The notes under the pieces were generated by a model that was not told the DNA's origin, did no database searches, and worked only from the letters and a program-made list of their open reading frames with translations. Shown piece by piece: positions 32,566 through 43,553 of a DNA stretch of 64,000 bases. The translations under genes were made by a program, and so were the position numbers. Source of the stretch: Streptomyces sp. SID8374 (GTDB lineage Bacteria; Actinomycetota; Actinomycetes; Streptomycetales; Streptomycetaceae); assembly GCF_009865135.1 (NCBI RefSeq), contig NZ_WWGH01000001.1, positions 2,480,001 to 2,544,000 on the forward strand, given 5' to 3'. Positions within the stretch are counted from its first letter, which is position 1. Every line of letters begins with the position of its first letter.

Positions 32566-33033
32566 ATGAGCGAGCGACTCAAGCCCGGCGACCCCGCTCC
32601 CGCCTTCACCCTTCCCGACGCCGACGGCAACGAGGTCTCGCTCGCGGACCACAAGGGCCGCAAGGTCATCGTCTACTTCTACCCGGCTGCTCTTACCCCC
32701 GGCTGCACCAAGCAGGCCTGCGACTTCACGGACAACCTCGACCTCCTCGCGGGCGCCGGATACGACGTCATCGGCGTCTCCCCCGACAAGCCGGAGAAGC
32801 TCGCGAAGTTCCGCGAGCAGGAGAACCTCAAGGTCACGCTGGTCGGCGACCCGTCCAAGGAGACCCTGGAGGCGTACGGCGCCTTCGGCGAGAAGAAGCT
32901 GTACGGCAAAGTGGTGACGGGCGTCATCCGCTCCACCGTCGTCGTCGACGAGGACGGCAAGGTGGAGCACGCCTTCTACAACGTCAAGGCGACCGGCCAC
33001 GTGGCCAAGATCATCAGGGACCTGGGCATCTGA
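32566..33033 (+). CDS. bcp: Thioredoxin-dependent peroxiredoxin Bcp
   Basis: A 155-residue peroxiredoxin of the BCP/PrxQ type. The peroxidatic Cys is in TPGCTKQACDF, where the second Cys five residues later is the usual resolving Cys of PrxQ. PDADGNEVSLADHKG and VIGVSPDKPEKLAKF are other family segments. It reduces hydrogen peroxide and organic peroxides in the cytoplasm using thioredoxin. ATG 32566 follows GAGGAG by 8 nt. A strong terminator follows 17 nt after the stop, so it is a single-gene unit. Confidence 0.93.
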   Translation: MSERLKPGDPAPAFTLPDADGNEVSLADHKGRKVIVYFYPAALTPGCTKQACDFTDNLDLLAGAGYDVIGVSPDKPEKLAKFREQENLKVTLVGDPSKETLEAYGAFGEKKLYGKVVTGVIRSTVVVDEDGKVEHAFYNVKATGHVAKIIRDLGI

Positions 33034-33050
33034 CCCGGCCGCTCCCTGCC

Positions 33051-33087
33051 CCGCCTCGCCCCGGATGGGCCATCCGGGGCGAGGCGG
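33051..33087. terminator. Terminator, 16-bp perfect stem
   Basis: Arms 33051-33066 and 33072-33087 around a 5-nt loop, 17 nt after the bcp stop codon. Confidence 0.85.
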
Positions 33088-33256
33088 CACGGACGCCGTC
33101 CCGTACGGCGGCGGACCATGTGCGGCCCCCTCTCCTGCCCCGGAACGATGTCGAGATCATGTGAGGGACATCGCATCAGGCCATGAAGTCGGTTTGCGAC
33201 CGCCATGACTGCGCAGAAGCCTTTCCTGAAACACCCTCCGAGGAAAGGACCCGGCC

Positions 33257-34753
33257 ATGGCGGCCCCCGACCCCCACCAGGCGGCCGACCCCGAAGCGGT
33301 CAAACGCCACCCCACGCTCTTCCGGGCGGTCCGCAAGCGCAAGAACCCCAGGCTGCGCCGTACGGACATCACCGTCACGGACGACGCTGCGGTGAAGCGC
33401 GCGGTGAAGGCCGCCTCGCTGGGCAACGCCATGGAGTGGTTCGACTTCGGCATCTACTCCTACCTGGCCGTCACCATCGGACATGTGTTCTTCCCGTCCG
33501 GGAACGAAACGACGCAGCTCCTCTCCTCCTTCGCGACCTTCGCCGTGGCCTTCCTCGTACGGCCGCTCGGCGGGATGTTCTTCGGCCCGATGGGCGACAA
33601 GATCGGCCGCAAGAAGGTCCTGGCGCTGACGATGATCCTGATGGCGGTCGGCACGTTCGCCATCGGGCTGATCCCCTCGCACCAGACGATCGGCGTGTGG
33701 GCCGCGGTCCTGCTGATCTTCTTCCGGATGCTCCAGGGCTTCTCGACAGGCGGTGAGTACGGGGGCGCGTCCACGTTCATCGCGGAGTACGCCCCCGACA
33801 AGCGCCGCGGCTTCTTCGGCAGCTTCCTGGAGTTCGGGACGCTTGCGGGCTACGTGTGCGCGGCCGGTCTGGTGACGGCCCTGTACGCGATGCTGGACAC
33901 GGCCCAGATGGAGTCCTGGGGCTGGCGCATCCCCTTCCTCGTCGCGGGCCCGCTGGGCCTGGTCGGCCTCTATCTGCGACTGCGGCTGGACGAGACCCCG
34001 GCCTTTCAGAAGCTGGAGGGCGGCACGGCGCACGCGACGGAGGCGGCGGACGGGGTGGAGACCACGGCCAAGGGGGACCTGGCGAAGATCTTCCGCCAGT
34101 ACTGGCCGACGCTGATCCTCTGCATCTGCCTGGTGGGCGCGTAGAACATCACCGACTACATGCTGCTGTCCTACATGCCGACGTACCTCTCCGACGAGCT
34201 CGGCTACAGCGAGACGCACGGGCTGCTGATCCTGCTGGCGGTGATGGTGTTCCTGATGACGATCATCAGCCAGGTCGGCAAACTCTCCGACCGCTTCGGC
34301 CGCAAGCCCCTCCTCATGACCGGCATGCTGGGCTTCCTCTTCCTCTCCCTCCCCGCGTTCCTCCTCATCCGGATCGACGGCATCCTCCCGATCACGGTCG
34401 GCATGCTGATGCTGGGCCTCTCCCTGGTCTGCATGCTCGGCACGATGTCGGCGGCCCTGCCCGCCCTGTTCCCGACGAACGTCCGCTACGGCTCCCTGTC
34501 GGTGGGCTACAACCTCTCCGCCTCGATCTTCGGCGGCACGACCCCGCTGGTGATCACGGCCCTGATCAGCTGGTCGGGCTCCAACCTGATGCCCGCGTAC
34601 TACGCGATGGCGGCGGCCCTGATCGGCGTGATCGCGGTCGCCTGCATGAAGGAGACCGCCCAACAGCCCCTGATCGGCTCGCCGCCGTCGGTGGAGACGG
34701 ACGAAGAGGCGGCGGAACTGGTCCAGGCGCAGGCGCCTGAGCCGAAGTTCTGA
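33257..34753 (+). pseudogene. MHS-type MFS transporter (ProP-like) interrupted by an amber codon
   Basis: Two in-frame halves of one metabolite:H+ symporter. The first (33257-34144, 295 residues) has MEWFDFGIYSYLA, RPLGGMFFGPMGDKIGRKKVL and GEYGGASTFIAEYAPDKRRG, all typical of the MHS/ProP branch. It ends at TAG 34142-34144 within LVGA-stop-NITDYMLLSYMPTYL. The same frame continues to 34753 without other damage through GKLSDRFGRKPLL and LFPTNVRYGSLSVGYN. The full protein would be 498 codons. Either it is a recent nonsense mutation, a sequencing error, or the codon is suppressed at low level. ATG 33257 follows GGAAAGGA. The likely substrate (proline, betaine or an organic acid) is inferred from the family. 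Confidence 0.85.
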
Positions 34754-34809
34754 CCCGGCCAACTCACGCGCCACCGCCGCCAGCCGCCCGGTACGATGAC
34801 ATGCGTCTG

Positions 34810-34894
34810 GCGGCGGTGGTGCAACTGGCGACACAGCAGACTTAGGATCTGTGGCCCGTGAAACGGCTTGAGGGTTCGAATCCCTTCCGCCGCA
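34810..34894 (+). tRNA. tRNA-Leu (anticodon TAG)
   Basis: An 85-nt type II tRNA. The acceptor stem is GCGGCGG (34810-34816) with CCGCCGC (34887-34893) and discriminator A. The anticodon arm is CAGA-CTTAGGA-TCTG, giving TAG, which reads CTA and other CTN leucine codons. The long variable arm (TGGCCCGTGAAACGGCT region) and the T-arm GGGTTCGAATCCC are clear. The 3' CCA is not encoded. No integrase or att duplication is visible next to it. Confidence 0.97.
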
Positions 34895-34900
34895 CCGAGA

Positions 34901-34936
34901 ACGGCCTGCGCATCGAAGGACTGATGCGCAGGCCGT
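34901..34936 (+). terminator. Terminator of tRNA-Leu, 14-bp stem
   Basis: Arms 34901-34914 and 34923-34936, followed by CTTT; it lies 6 nt after the tRNA. It also serves the convergent rdgB gene. Confidence 0.85.
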
Positions 34937-34951
34937 CTTTCCGTCTCCGCC

Positions 34952-35554
34952 CTACCCCGCCAACTCCCGCACCACCGGCACCAGCGCCCGGAACGCCTTG
35001 CCGCGGTGGCTGATCGCGTTCTTCTCCGCCGGGGTCAGCTCCGCGCAGGTGCGGGTCTCGCCCTCCGGCTGGAGGATCGGGTCGTAGCCGAAGCCGTTCG
35101 TGCCGGACGGGGTGTGGCGCAGGGTGCCGTTCAGGCGGCCCTCGACCACGCGTTCCGTGCCGTCGGGGAGGGCCAGGGCGGCGGCGCAGGCGAAGTAGGC
35201 GCCGCGGTGGGCGTCCGCGATGTCGCCGAGCTGGGCCAGGAGCAGGCGCAGGTTGGCCCTGTCGTCGCCGTGGGTGCCGGACCAGCGGGCCGAGAAGATG
35301 CCGGGGGCGCCGCCGAGGACGTCGACGCAGAGGCCGGAGTCGTCGGCGATCGCCGGGAGGCCGGTGGCCTGGGCGAGGGCGTGGGCCTTGAGGAGCGCGT
35401 TCTCGGCGAAGGTGACGCCGGTCTCCTTGACGTCGGGGATGTCGGGGTACGCGTCCGCGCCGACGAGGTCCAGGTCGAGGCCCGCGTCGGCGAGGATGGC
35501 GTGCAGTTCGGTGATTTTCCCGGCGTTGCGGGTGGCGAGGATCAGGCGCTTCAT
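34952..35554 (-). CDS. rdgB: dITP/XTP pyrophosphatase RdgB (HAM1 family)
   Basis: A 200-residue house-cleaning nucleotide pyrophosphatase that hydrolyses dITP, ITP and XTP to keep deaminated purines out of DNA and RNA. The substrate site SATRNAGK-type motif appears as LATRNAGKITEL (6-17). TFAENALLKA, ADDSGLCVDVLGGAPGIFSA with the catalytic Asp pair, GTNGFGYDPIL and SHRGKAF are all present. ATG 35554 is the start. The neighbours rph, in the same direction, and MBL hydrolase form a common actinobacterial group, here separated by other genes. Confidence 0.96.
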   Translation of the reverse strand: MKRLILATRNAGKITELHAILADAGLDLDLVGADAYPDIPDVKETGVTFAENALLKAHALAQATGLPAIADDSGLCVDVLGGAPGIFSARWSGTHGDDRANLRLLLAQLGDIADAHRGAYFACAAALALPDGTERVVEGRLNGTLRHTPSGTNGFGYDPILQPEGETRTCAELTPAEKNAISHRGKAFRALVPVVRELAG

Positions 35555-35586
35555 GCACCGATTATCGCCGGGCCGGGCGGTGTGCC

Positions 35587-35976
35587 CTACGGGGTGCAGA
35601 CCTTGCCGATCTCCGTCGCCGCGTTCGTCACCGGGGTGATGTCGGGGGTGGCGTCGCCGCTCTCGATGGACTCGCGGACGTTGGCCACACCAGCCTGGAG
35701 GTCGTCCACCGCCTTGGAGAGGTCCGCGTTGTCCGTGGCCCCGTCGAGGTTCTTGAGCTCGCGGTCGATGTCGTCCAGGGCTTCCGACGCCTGGGTGATG
35801 TCCCCGGAGGCGCTGGAGACGGCCCGCTGGAGGTTGCCGACGCTGGTGGCCACGGCGTCGGCGGTCCGGACGCAGTCGAGGGCCTTGTCGAGTCCGGCGC
35901 AGCCCACGGCCGTGGTCAGCGTGAGCATGGTGGCGGCGGTGGCGAGTACGAGGCGTTGGTGGCGGCGCGAAGCCAT
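35587..35976 (-). CDS. Putative lipoprotein with coiled-coil
   Basis: A 129-residue protein. A signal sequence (RLVLATAATMLTLTTAVG) ends in the lipobox with C26, followed by a single helical domain rich in Asp/Ala with heptad-like spacing (residues 35-110) and two more Cys (near C34 and the final VCTP). No family recognised. ATG 35976 with GGGAGGGA upstream is chosen over the frame start at 36018. It lies between rdgB (32 nt downstream) and rph in one direction, perhaps one operon. Confidence 0.7.
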   Translation of the reverse strand: MASRRHQRLVLATAATMLTLTTAVGCAGLDKALDCVRTADAVATSVGNLQRAVSSASGDITQASEALDDIDRELKNLDGATDNADLSKAVDDLQAGVANVRESIESGDATPDITPVTNAATEIGKVCTP

Positions 35977-36099
35977 GGTGCGGTCCCTCCCCGGGGATCG
36001 GTACGCGGACGGGCGCACGGTTCGACCCGTGCGCCCGTGCTCGTAACGACGCTGTGCGGTGCTTATTTGGTTGCTTCTTTACCCGGGGAGGGTGAGTCG

Positions 36100-36837
36100 C
36101 TACGCGTTCTGCGTGGTTGCGAGTGCGTCACGCTGGAGTGCCGCCAGGTCCACGCAGCCCGCCGTGGCCAGGTCGAGGAGCGAGCCGAGCTCCTTGCGGT
36201 CGAAGGGGGCGCCCTCGGCGGTGCCCTGGACCTCGACGAAGCGGCCGTCGCCGGTGCAGACGACGTTCATGTCGGTCTCGGCGCGGACGTCCTCCTCGTA
36301 GCAGAGGTCGAGGAGGGGGGTGCCGTCGACGATGCCGACGCTGATCGCGGCAACGGTGTCGGTGAGCGGCTTGCGGCCGGCCTTGACGATCTTCTTGCCC
36401 TGGGCCCAGGCGACGGCGTCGGCGAGGGCGACGTACGCGCCGGTGATGGCGGCCGTACGGGTGCCGCCGTCGGCCTGGAGGACGTCGCAGTCCAGGACGA
36501 TGGTGTTCTCGCCGAGGGCCTTGTAGTCGATGACCGCGCGCAGCGAGCGGCCGATCAGGCGGCTGATCTCGTGGGTGCGTCCGCCGATCTTGCCGCGGAC
36601 GGCCTCGCGGTCGCCGCGGGTGTTGGTGGAGCGGGGCAGCATGGAGTATTCGGCGGTGACCCAGCCCTCGCCGCTGCCCTTGCGCCAGCGCGGGACGCCT
36701 TCGGTGACGGAGGCGGTGCAGAAGACTTTGGTGTCGCCGAAGGAGATGAGGACTGAGCCCTCGGCGTGCTTGCTCCAGCCGCGTTCGATGGTGACGGGGC
36801 GGAGCTGTTCGGGGGTGCGGCCGTCGATGCGAGACAT
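36100..36837 (-). CDS. rph: Ribonuclease PH
   Basis: A 245-residue phosphate-dependent exoribonuclease that trims tRNA 3' ends. It opens [15 protein letters not shown] and has [51 protein letters not shown] (phosphate-binding Arg region) and [19 protein letters not shown], all diagnostic. ATG 36837 has no ribosome site, but TAAAGT (36850-36845, minus strand) is 7 nt upstream, so the transcript may be leaderless. A longer frame to 37047 is Pro/Arg-rich and non-coding. The hexameric ring enzyme acts in the cytoplasm. Confidence 0.96.
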   Translation of the reverse strand: MSRIDGRTPEQLRPVTIERGWSKHAEGSVLISFGDTKVFCTASVTEGVPRWRKGSGEGWVTAEYSMLPRSTNTRGDREAVRGKIGGRTHEISRLIGRSLRAVIDYKALGENTIVLDCDVLQADGGTRTAAITGAYVALADAVAWAQGKKIVKAGRKPLTDTVAAISVGIVDGTPLLDLCYEEDVRAETDMNVVCTGDGRFVEVQGTAEGAPFDRKELGSLLDLATAGCVDLAALQRDALATTQNA

Positions 36838-36995
36838 GGGGCCGACTTTATCCGTTGGCGGGGGTGGCTCCGTTCGGGTGCGGGTGGGCCCGGACGGCGG
36901 AGCGTGGGTTCGCGTACGGCACAGGCCCCGCCGCCGGGTGAGGGTGCGGGGCCTGCGGGTGCGGACCGGAAGGGGCCCAGTGCGGGCCGGGGGGC

Positions 36996-37044
36996 TGCGG
37001 GGTGCGGGCCCCAGGGGGCCTGCGGGGTGCGCCCCCAGGGGGCC
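36996..37044. repeat. Two tandem copies of a 24-25-bp GC-rich unit
   Basis: TGCGGGGTGCGGGCCCCAGG (start of copy 1, 36996-37020) is repeated with small changes at 37021-37044, between rph and nagF. Probably slippage-derived; its mRNA could fold into a hairpin after nagF. Confidence 0.6.
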
Positions 37045-37072
37045 CACCGCGTCCGGCGCGGCAGTCAGACGG

Positions 37073-37306
37073 TCACATCATGTCTTCGATGTCGGCGGCG
37101 ATGGGGTCCGCGTCGGTGCCGATGACGACCTGGATCGCGGTGCCCATCTTGACGACGCCGTGGGCGCCGGCGGCCTTCAGGGCGGCCTCGTCCACCAGGT
37201 CGGCGTTGTGGACCTCGGTGCGGAGGCGGGTGATGCAGCCTTCGATCTCGTCGATGTTCTCGATGCCGCCGAGCCCGGCGACGATCTTCTCAGCCTTGGT
37301 GGCCAT
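37073..37306 (-). CDS. nagF: N-acetylglucosamine PTS EIIB component NagF
   Basis: A 77-residue EIIB(Glc-family) protein. C24 in IEGCITRLR is the phospho-acceptor; [14 protein letters not shown] is a further family segment. It takes phosphate from EIIA and passes it to N-acetylglucosamine during uptake through the two EIIC proteins across the intergenic region. Length and separate EIIB/EIIC genes agree with the streptomycete nagF-nagE1-nagE2 set. It diverges from nagE1 with 220 nt between starts; the DasR box at 37470 may serve both directions. Confidence 0.92.
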   Translation of the reverse strand: MATKAEKIVAGLGGIENIDEIEGCITRLRTEVHNADLVDEAALKAAGAHGVVKMGTAIQVVIGTDADPIAADIEDMM

Positions 37307-37469
37307 GCCTTCTCCCTGGTTTGCGCGTGCAGACGGGCCGCCCGCTGCGGGTCCGTTTCGTCACGGTAACGCACGGTTGGCCCAACTTCGCGGGCGGGTA
37401 ACCGGACTATCACCAAAGATAACGATCACCGGTGCCCTGACTTCGGGGCGGGCCCCGGACCGTGACGCA

Positions 37470-37485
37470 ACTGGTCTACACCAGT
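37470..37485. promoter_or_regulatory. DasR-responsive element (dre) upstream of nagE1
   Basis: ACTGGTCTACACCAGT is one base from the perfect dre palindrome (ACTGGTCTAGACCAGT). DasR, a GntR regulator inactivated by glucosamine-6-phosphate, would bind here and repress N-acetylglucosamine uptake. It lies 43 nt upstream of the nagE1 start. Confidence 0.92.
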
Positions 37486-37527
37486 TTCCGACGACCGCCA
37501 AACGAGGCCTGTTCCGGAAGGATGCCG

Positions 37528-38787
37528 ATGAGTTCGAGCGCCGCTGCGGCACCGCAGCCAAAATGGTGGAACGGGCCGGTCCAGGGCTTGCAGAAGGTCG
37601 GCCGCTCCCTCCAGCTCCCGGTGGCCGTCCTCCCGGCGGCGGGCCTGCTCGTCAGCCTCGGGAACCTCTTCGACTCCTATCTGCACGGCGCCTTCTGGGA
37701 CAAGACCTCCAAGGTCCTGCTCAACGGCGGCACCGCGATCCTCGACGGCCAGGTCGGCCTGCCGCTCCTCTTCTGCATCGGTGTGGCCATCGGCTTCGCC
37801 AAGAAGGCGGACGGCTCCACCGCACTCGCGGCCGTCGTCGGCTTCCTGGTCTACCGGGGTGTCCTGACGGCCTTCCCCATGGACGGCACGGTCACCGACG
37901 AGCTGCCCGACGGCGAGCCGCAGAACCCCGGCGTCCTCGGCGGCATCCTCATCGGCCTGCTGACCGCGATGGTCTGGCAGCGCTACCACCGCACCAAGCT
38001 GGTGGACTGGCTCGGCTTCTTCAACGGCCGGCGCCTGGTGCCGATCCTGATGGCGTTCCTCTGCGTGATCCTGGGCGTGCTGTTCGGGCTGCTGTGGCAG
38101 CCGGTGGGTGACGGGCTGACCTGGTTCTCCAAGCAGCTGATCGACCTCGGCTCATGGGGCGCGGCGATCTTCGGCTTCGCGAACCGGCTGCTGATCCCGA
38201 TCGGCATGCACCAGTTCCTGAACACGTTCTTCTGGTTCCAGGCGGGCGAGTTCACCGGGGCGGACGGCGCGACCGTCCAGGGCGACATCTCCCGGTTCTT
38301 CGCCGAGGACCCCTCGGCCGGCCAGTTCACCTCGGGCTTCTTCCCGATCATGATGTTCGGCCTGCCCGCCGCGGCCCTGGCCATCACCCACACCGCGCGG
38401 CCCGAGCGCCGCAAGGAGGTGGGCGGTCTCATGGTGTCGGTGGCGCTGACGTCGTTCGTCACGGGCGTGACCGAGCCGATCGAGTTCTCGTTCATGTTCG
38501 TCGCACCGCTGCTGTACGGCGCGCACGCGGTGCTCACCGGGGCCTCGATGGGCATCACCTGGCTGCTGGGGGTGCATGCCGGGTTCAGCTTCTCGGCGGG
38601 GTTGATCGACTACGTCGTCAACTGGCATCTGGATACGAAACCGTGGCTGATCATCCCGATCGGCGTCTGCTTCGCCGTGATCTACTACATCGTCTTCCGC
38701 TTCGCGATCACCAAGTTCGACCTCAAGACGCCGGGCCGGGAACCGGAGGAGATCGAGAAGGAGATCGAGAAGGATCTGACGAAGTAG
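37528..38787 (+). CDS. nagE1: N-acetylglucosamine PTS EIIC permease NagE1
   Basis: A 419-residue EIIC of the glucose superfamily with about ten hydrophobic segments. Signatures: LPVAVLPAAGLLV at the first helix, GFAKKADGSTALAAVVGFLVY, NRLLIPIGMHQFLN, HTARPERRKEVGG and VTEPIEFSFMFVAPLLY, the sugar-contact helix. The start ATG 37528 is 4 nt after AAGG with good spacing; ATG 37522 and the frame start at 37462 are less likely, the latter lying before the dre box. It takes up GlcNAc, phosphorylated via NagF. A terminator follows. Confidence 0.93.
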   Translation: MSSSAAAAPQPKWWNGPVQGLQKVGRSLQLPVAVLPAAGLLVSLGNLFDSYLHGAFWDKTSKVLLNGGTAILDGQVGLPLLFCIGVAIGFAKKADGSTALAAVVGFLVYRGVLTAFPMDGTVTDELPDGEPQNPGVLGGILIGLLTAMVWQRYHRTKLVDWLGFFNGRRLVPILMAFLCVILGVLFGLLWQPVGDGLTWFSKQLIDLGSWGAAIFGFANRLLIPIGMHQFLNTFFWFQAGEFTGADGATVQGDISRFFAEDPSAGQFTSGFFPIMMFGLPAAALAITHTARPERRKEVGGLMVSVALTSFVTGVTEPIEFSFMFVAPLLYGAHAVLTGASMGITWLLGVHAGFSFSAGLIDYVVNWHLDTKPWLIIPIGVCFAVIYYIVFRFAITKFDLKTPGREPEEIEKEIEKDLTK

Positions 38788-38817
38788 CAGGTCGGCCGGG
38801 TTCCAGCCCGGTCACGC

Positions 38818-38849
38818 AAGGCCCTCGGACCACCTGGTCCGAGGGCCTT
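38818..38849 (+). terminator. Terminator of nagE1, 14-bp stem
   Basis: Arms AAGGCCCTCGGACC (38818-38831) and GGTCCGAGGGCCTT (38836-38849) with a 4-nt loop, 30 nt after the nagE1 stop. It means nagE2 is transcribed mainly from its own promoter. Confidence 0.88.
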
Positions 38850-38933
38850 CGCCATGTCACCGAACGTGCCGGGTCTGCTACCGCGAATCAACAGGGAATT
38901 GCAGGTTCCTTATCTAACCCTCACCGTGCTAAA

Positions 38934-38966
38934 ACTGGTCTACACCACTGAGTGGTCCAGACCACG
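38934..38966. promoter_or_regulatory. Tandem DasR boxes upstream of nagE2
   Basis: Two adjoining dre-like palindromes: ACTGGTCTACACCACT (38934-38949) and AGTGGTCCAGACCACG (38951-38966), centres 17 bp apart. Both match the DasR consensus at 13-14 of 16 positions. They are about 80-110 nt upstream of the nagE2 start, where they would repress it jointly. Confidence 0.92.
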
Positions 38967-39044
38967 GCTGTCTGCCGCGTCTGTCGAGTCGCCGCCTCCC
39001 CGCATCAATGACCCGGGCGGCACCGTGCACCATGGAGGATGTTG

Positions 39045-40310
<1,266 letters not shown>

Positions 40311-40332
40311 CCCTCAGCCCCGCCCCGTACAC

Positions 40333-40373
40333 ACGGAACCCCCGCCTTCCCTCCCGGAAGGCGGGGGTTCCGT
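40333..40373. terminator. Terminator, 18-bp perfect stem
   Basis: Arms 40333-40350 and 40356-40373 with loop CTCCC, between the convergent nagE2 and MBL hydrolase genes; likely works in both directions. Confidence 0.9.
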
Positions 40374-40396
40374 CGTACCCGGACCCGGACCCGTAC

Positions 40397-41149
40397 TCAG
40401 AACTCGTACACCGCTCCCGGCGCGGCCAGTTCCACCGGGCCCGGGTAGGCAGCCCGGGCGTCGGCGAGGTTGCGGTTCTCGTCCGTCCACGGGGGGATGT
40501 GGGTGAGGACCAGTCGGCGGGCGCCCGCGCGGGCGGCGGCCTCGCCGGCCTCGCGGCCGTTGAGGTGCAGGTCGGGGATGTCTTCCTTGCCGTCGACGAA
40601 CGACGCCTCGCAGAGGAACAGGTCCGCGTCCCGGGCCAGCTCCTCCAGGGCGTCGCAGGTCCCCGTGTCGCCGGAGTAGGCGAGGGTGGAGCCGCCGTGC
40701 TCGATCCGGATGCCGAAGGTGTCGACGGGGTGGCGGAGCTTCTCCGTACGGACCGTGAAGGGGCCGATCTCGAAGGTGTCGGCCTTGAGCGTGCGGAAGT
40801 CGAAGACCTCGCTCATCGCCCGGTCGGAGGGGGTGTCGCCATGGGCGGCGGTCAGGCGCTGCTCGGTGCCCTCGGGGCCGTGGACCGGGAGGGGGACGGG
40901 GCGGGCGCCGTCGTGGCGGTAGTAGCGCACGACGAAGTACGCGCACATGTCGATGTAGTGGTCGGCGTGGAGGTGGCTGAGGAAGATCGCGTCGAGGTCG
41001 TAGAGACCGACGTGGCGCTGCAACTCGCCGAGGGCACCGTTGCCCATGTCGAGGAGCAGCCGGAAGCCGTCGGCCTCTACGAGGTAGCTCGAGCATGCCG
41101 AACCCGGGGACGGGAACGAGCCGGAGCAGCCGACGACGGTGAGCTTCAT
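40397..41149 (-). CDS. MBL-fold metallo-hydrolase (RNase Z/cyclic phosphodiesterase-like)
   Basis: A 250-residue metallo-beta-lactamase fold enzyme. KLTVVGCSGSFPSP opens the fold and the zinc motif HxHxDH is SHLHADH with H59, H61, D63 and H64. The further metal ligands lie in LRHPVDTFG, LAYSGDTGTCDAL and LVLTHIPPW. It is close to the RNase Z-like group but lacks the long exosite arm, so it is a smaller hydrolase of unknown substrate. ATG 41149 follows GGAGG about 10 nt upstream; a longer frame to 41251 is rejected. In actinobacteria it often stays near rph and rdgB, as here. Confidence 0.88.
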   Translation of the reverse strand: MKLTVVGCSGSFPSPGSACSSYLVEADGFRLLLDMGNGALGELQRHVGLYDLDAIFLSHLHADHYIDMCAYFVVRYYRHDGARPVPLPVHGPEGTEQRLTAAHGDTPSDRAMSEVFDFRTLKADTFEIGPFTVRTEKLRHPVDTFGIRIEHGGSTLAYSGDTGTCDALEELARDADLFLCEASFVDGKEDIPDLHLNGREAGEAAARAGARRLVLTHIPPWTDENRNLADARAAYPGPVELAAPGAVYEF

Positions 41150-41398
41150 GGAGCGTGAACCTCCGAGGCATGGGAACGGGGAGGGTTCGTGCGGAAGGGG
41201 TCGTGCAATTCCTGCCGGAACGTTTTGCGGTTTGTCGAGCGTAAGGCGCAAAACTCCGCGTCGCTCCTCTGCCGCCTGCCGTTGTGGGGGAACTCACCTG
41301 CTCTGTCACCGGTTCGATGGAAGCGCGCCCACGGTGGGGCCCGGGCGCGGCGTCCGGGCGCGGGAGGGGCGCCCGTCGGCCGCCGGTACGGTCGGGGG

Positions 41399-41911
41399 AT
41401 GGACATGTTCTGGTGGGTGGCGCTGGTCGCCGTAGTTCTGCTGGCCCTCGTCGCCGCGGTGGTGGACGGGCGGGGGCGCTCGGACCGGGGGCCCCGGTCG
41501 CGGCGGCCGCGGCAGCCGGTGGGGTCGACGCGTCCCCCGTCACGGCCGTCGGGGCCTTCCGGCCCTGCGGGGCGCGGGGACGGGCGTACGCCGCGGGCGG
41601 GTGAGGTGTGGTGGGCCGATGTGCCGTACGAGGACGGGCCCGGGTCCAAGGACCGGCCGTGCCTGGTGCTCTCGGTACGGGGGCGGGGCCGGGGGCGCAC
41701 GGCGCTCGTCGCCAAGATCACCAGCAAGCATCATGAGGAGCGGCCCGGGGTGATCGCGCTGCCCGCGGGGACGGTGGGGGATCAGCGGGGGCGGCAGAGC
41801 TTCCTGGAGACGGATGAGCTGCGGGAGGTGCCGTTGGCCGGGTTCCGGCGGCGGGTGGGGGCCGTGGATCCCGAGCTGTGGGAGCGGGTGCGGGGGTTGG
41901 GGGCGGGGTGA
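41399..41911 (+). CDS. MazF/PemK-like protein with N-terminal membrane anchor
   Basis: A 170-residue protein. Residues 4-21 are hydrophobic (FWWVALVAVVLLALVAAVV), then a Ser/Pro/Arg-rich linker to about 67, then a PemK/MazF fold: AGEVWWADVPYEDG, KDRPCLVLSV, TALVAKITSKHH and the closing helix. Toxins of this class are mRNA interferases, but here no antitoxin gene is adjacent, and the membrane anchor is unusual. Similar anchored forms occur in streptomycetes, so it may not be a classical toxin. ATG 41399 has no ribosome site; TACGGT lies 6 nt upstream, so leaderless initiation is likely. Confidence 0.8.
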   Translation: MDMFWWVALVAVVLLALVAAVVDGRGRSDRGPRSRRPRQPVGSTRPPSRPSGPSGPAGRGDGRTPRAGEVWWADVPYEDGPGSKDRPCLVLSVRGRGRGRTALVAKITSKHHEERPGVIALPAGTVGDQRGRQSFLETDELREVPLAGFRRRVGAVDPELWERVRGLGAG

Positions 41912-42027
41912 GGGCGGGGCCGGGTTTCGGGGCTCCGCCCCGGACCCCGCTCCTCAAACGCAGGAGGGGCTGAGTGGCGCCCGGACCGGCTGGGAGGGGC
42001 CCCAGGCCAGCTGAAGGCCTGCGGCCC

Positions 42028-43256
<1,229 letters not shown>

Positions 43257-43367
43257 GGCGTGGGCTCCTGTCGAAAGCGGGGAGGTGGCGTGGGGCGCGC
43301 GTTTCTTCCCCCGCGCAGGGGGTGGTGCAGGTGGGTGGCGCGCGGGCCGTGGCTCAGGCCGGGCGGC

Positions 43368-43484
43368 TCACGGGCAGGCTGCGGGCGGGGGACAGATCGC
43401 GCTCTTGAGCCTGCACAGGTCGACGTGCAGCCGCGCGACGAGCAGCGTGCCCGGCGTCCTGTTGCTCACGTCATGGGGAACCAT
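43368..43484 (-). CDS. Cysteine leader peptide of the cysO-cysM operon
   Basis: A 38-codon reading frame whose middle, ARLHVDLCRLKSAIC, is the hallmark of actinobacterial 'putative leader peptides' found upstream of sulfur-assimilation genes; three of 38 codons are Cys. Translation slowed at Cys codons when cysteine is scarce would raise expression of cysO-cysM; this is established for some relatives and inferred here. The ATG at 43484 has TACGAT 6 nt upstream on the minus strand, so it is probably leaderless. It is too short for routine gene calling. Confidence 0.85.
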   Translation of the reverse strand: MVPHDVSNRTPGTLLVARLHVDLCRLKSAICPPPAACP

Positions 43485-43553
43485 GCGGGCATCGTATCGA
43501 TTCCCCGTCCGGAAACCCGAGTGTGATCCCACATCGTGGATGGTGAGCGACCA

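Noticed and set aside
34810..34894. tRNA-Leu as attachment site of an integrated element
   Set aside because: No integrase, no repeated tRNA 3' end, and ordinary chromosomal genes on both sides.
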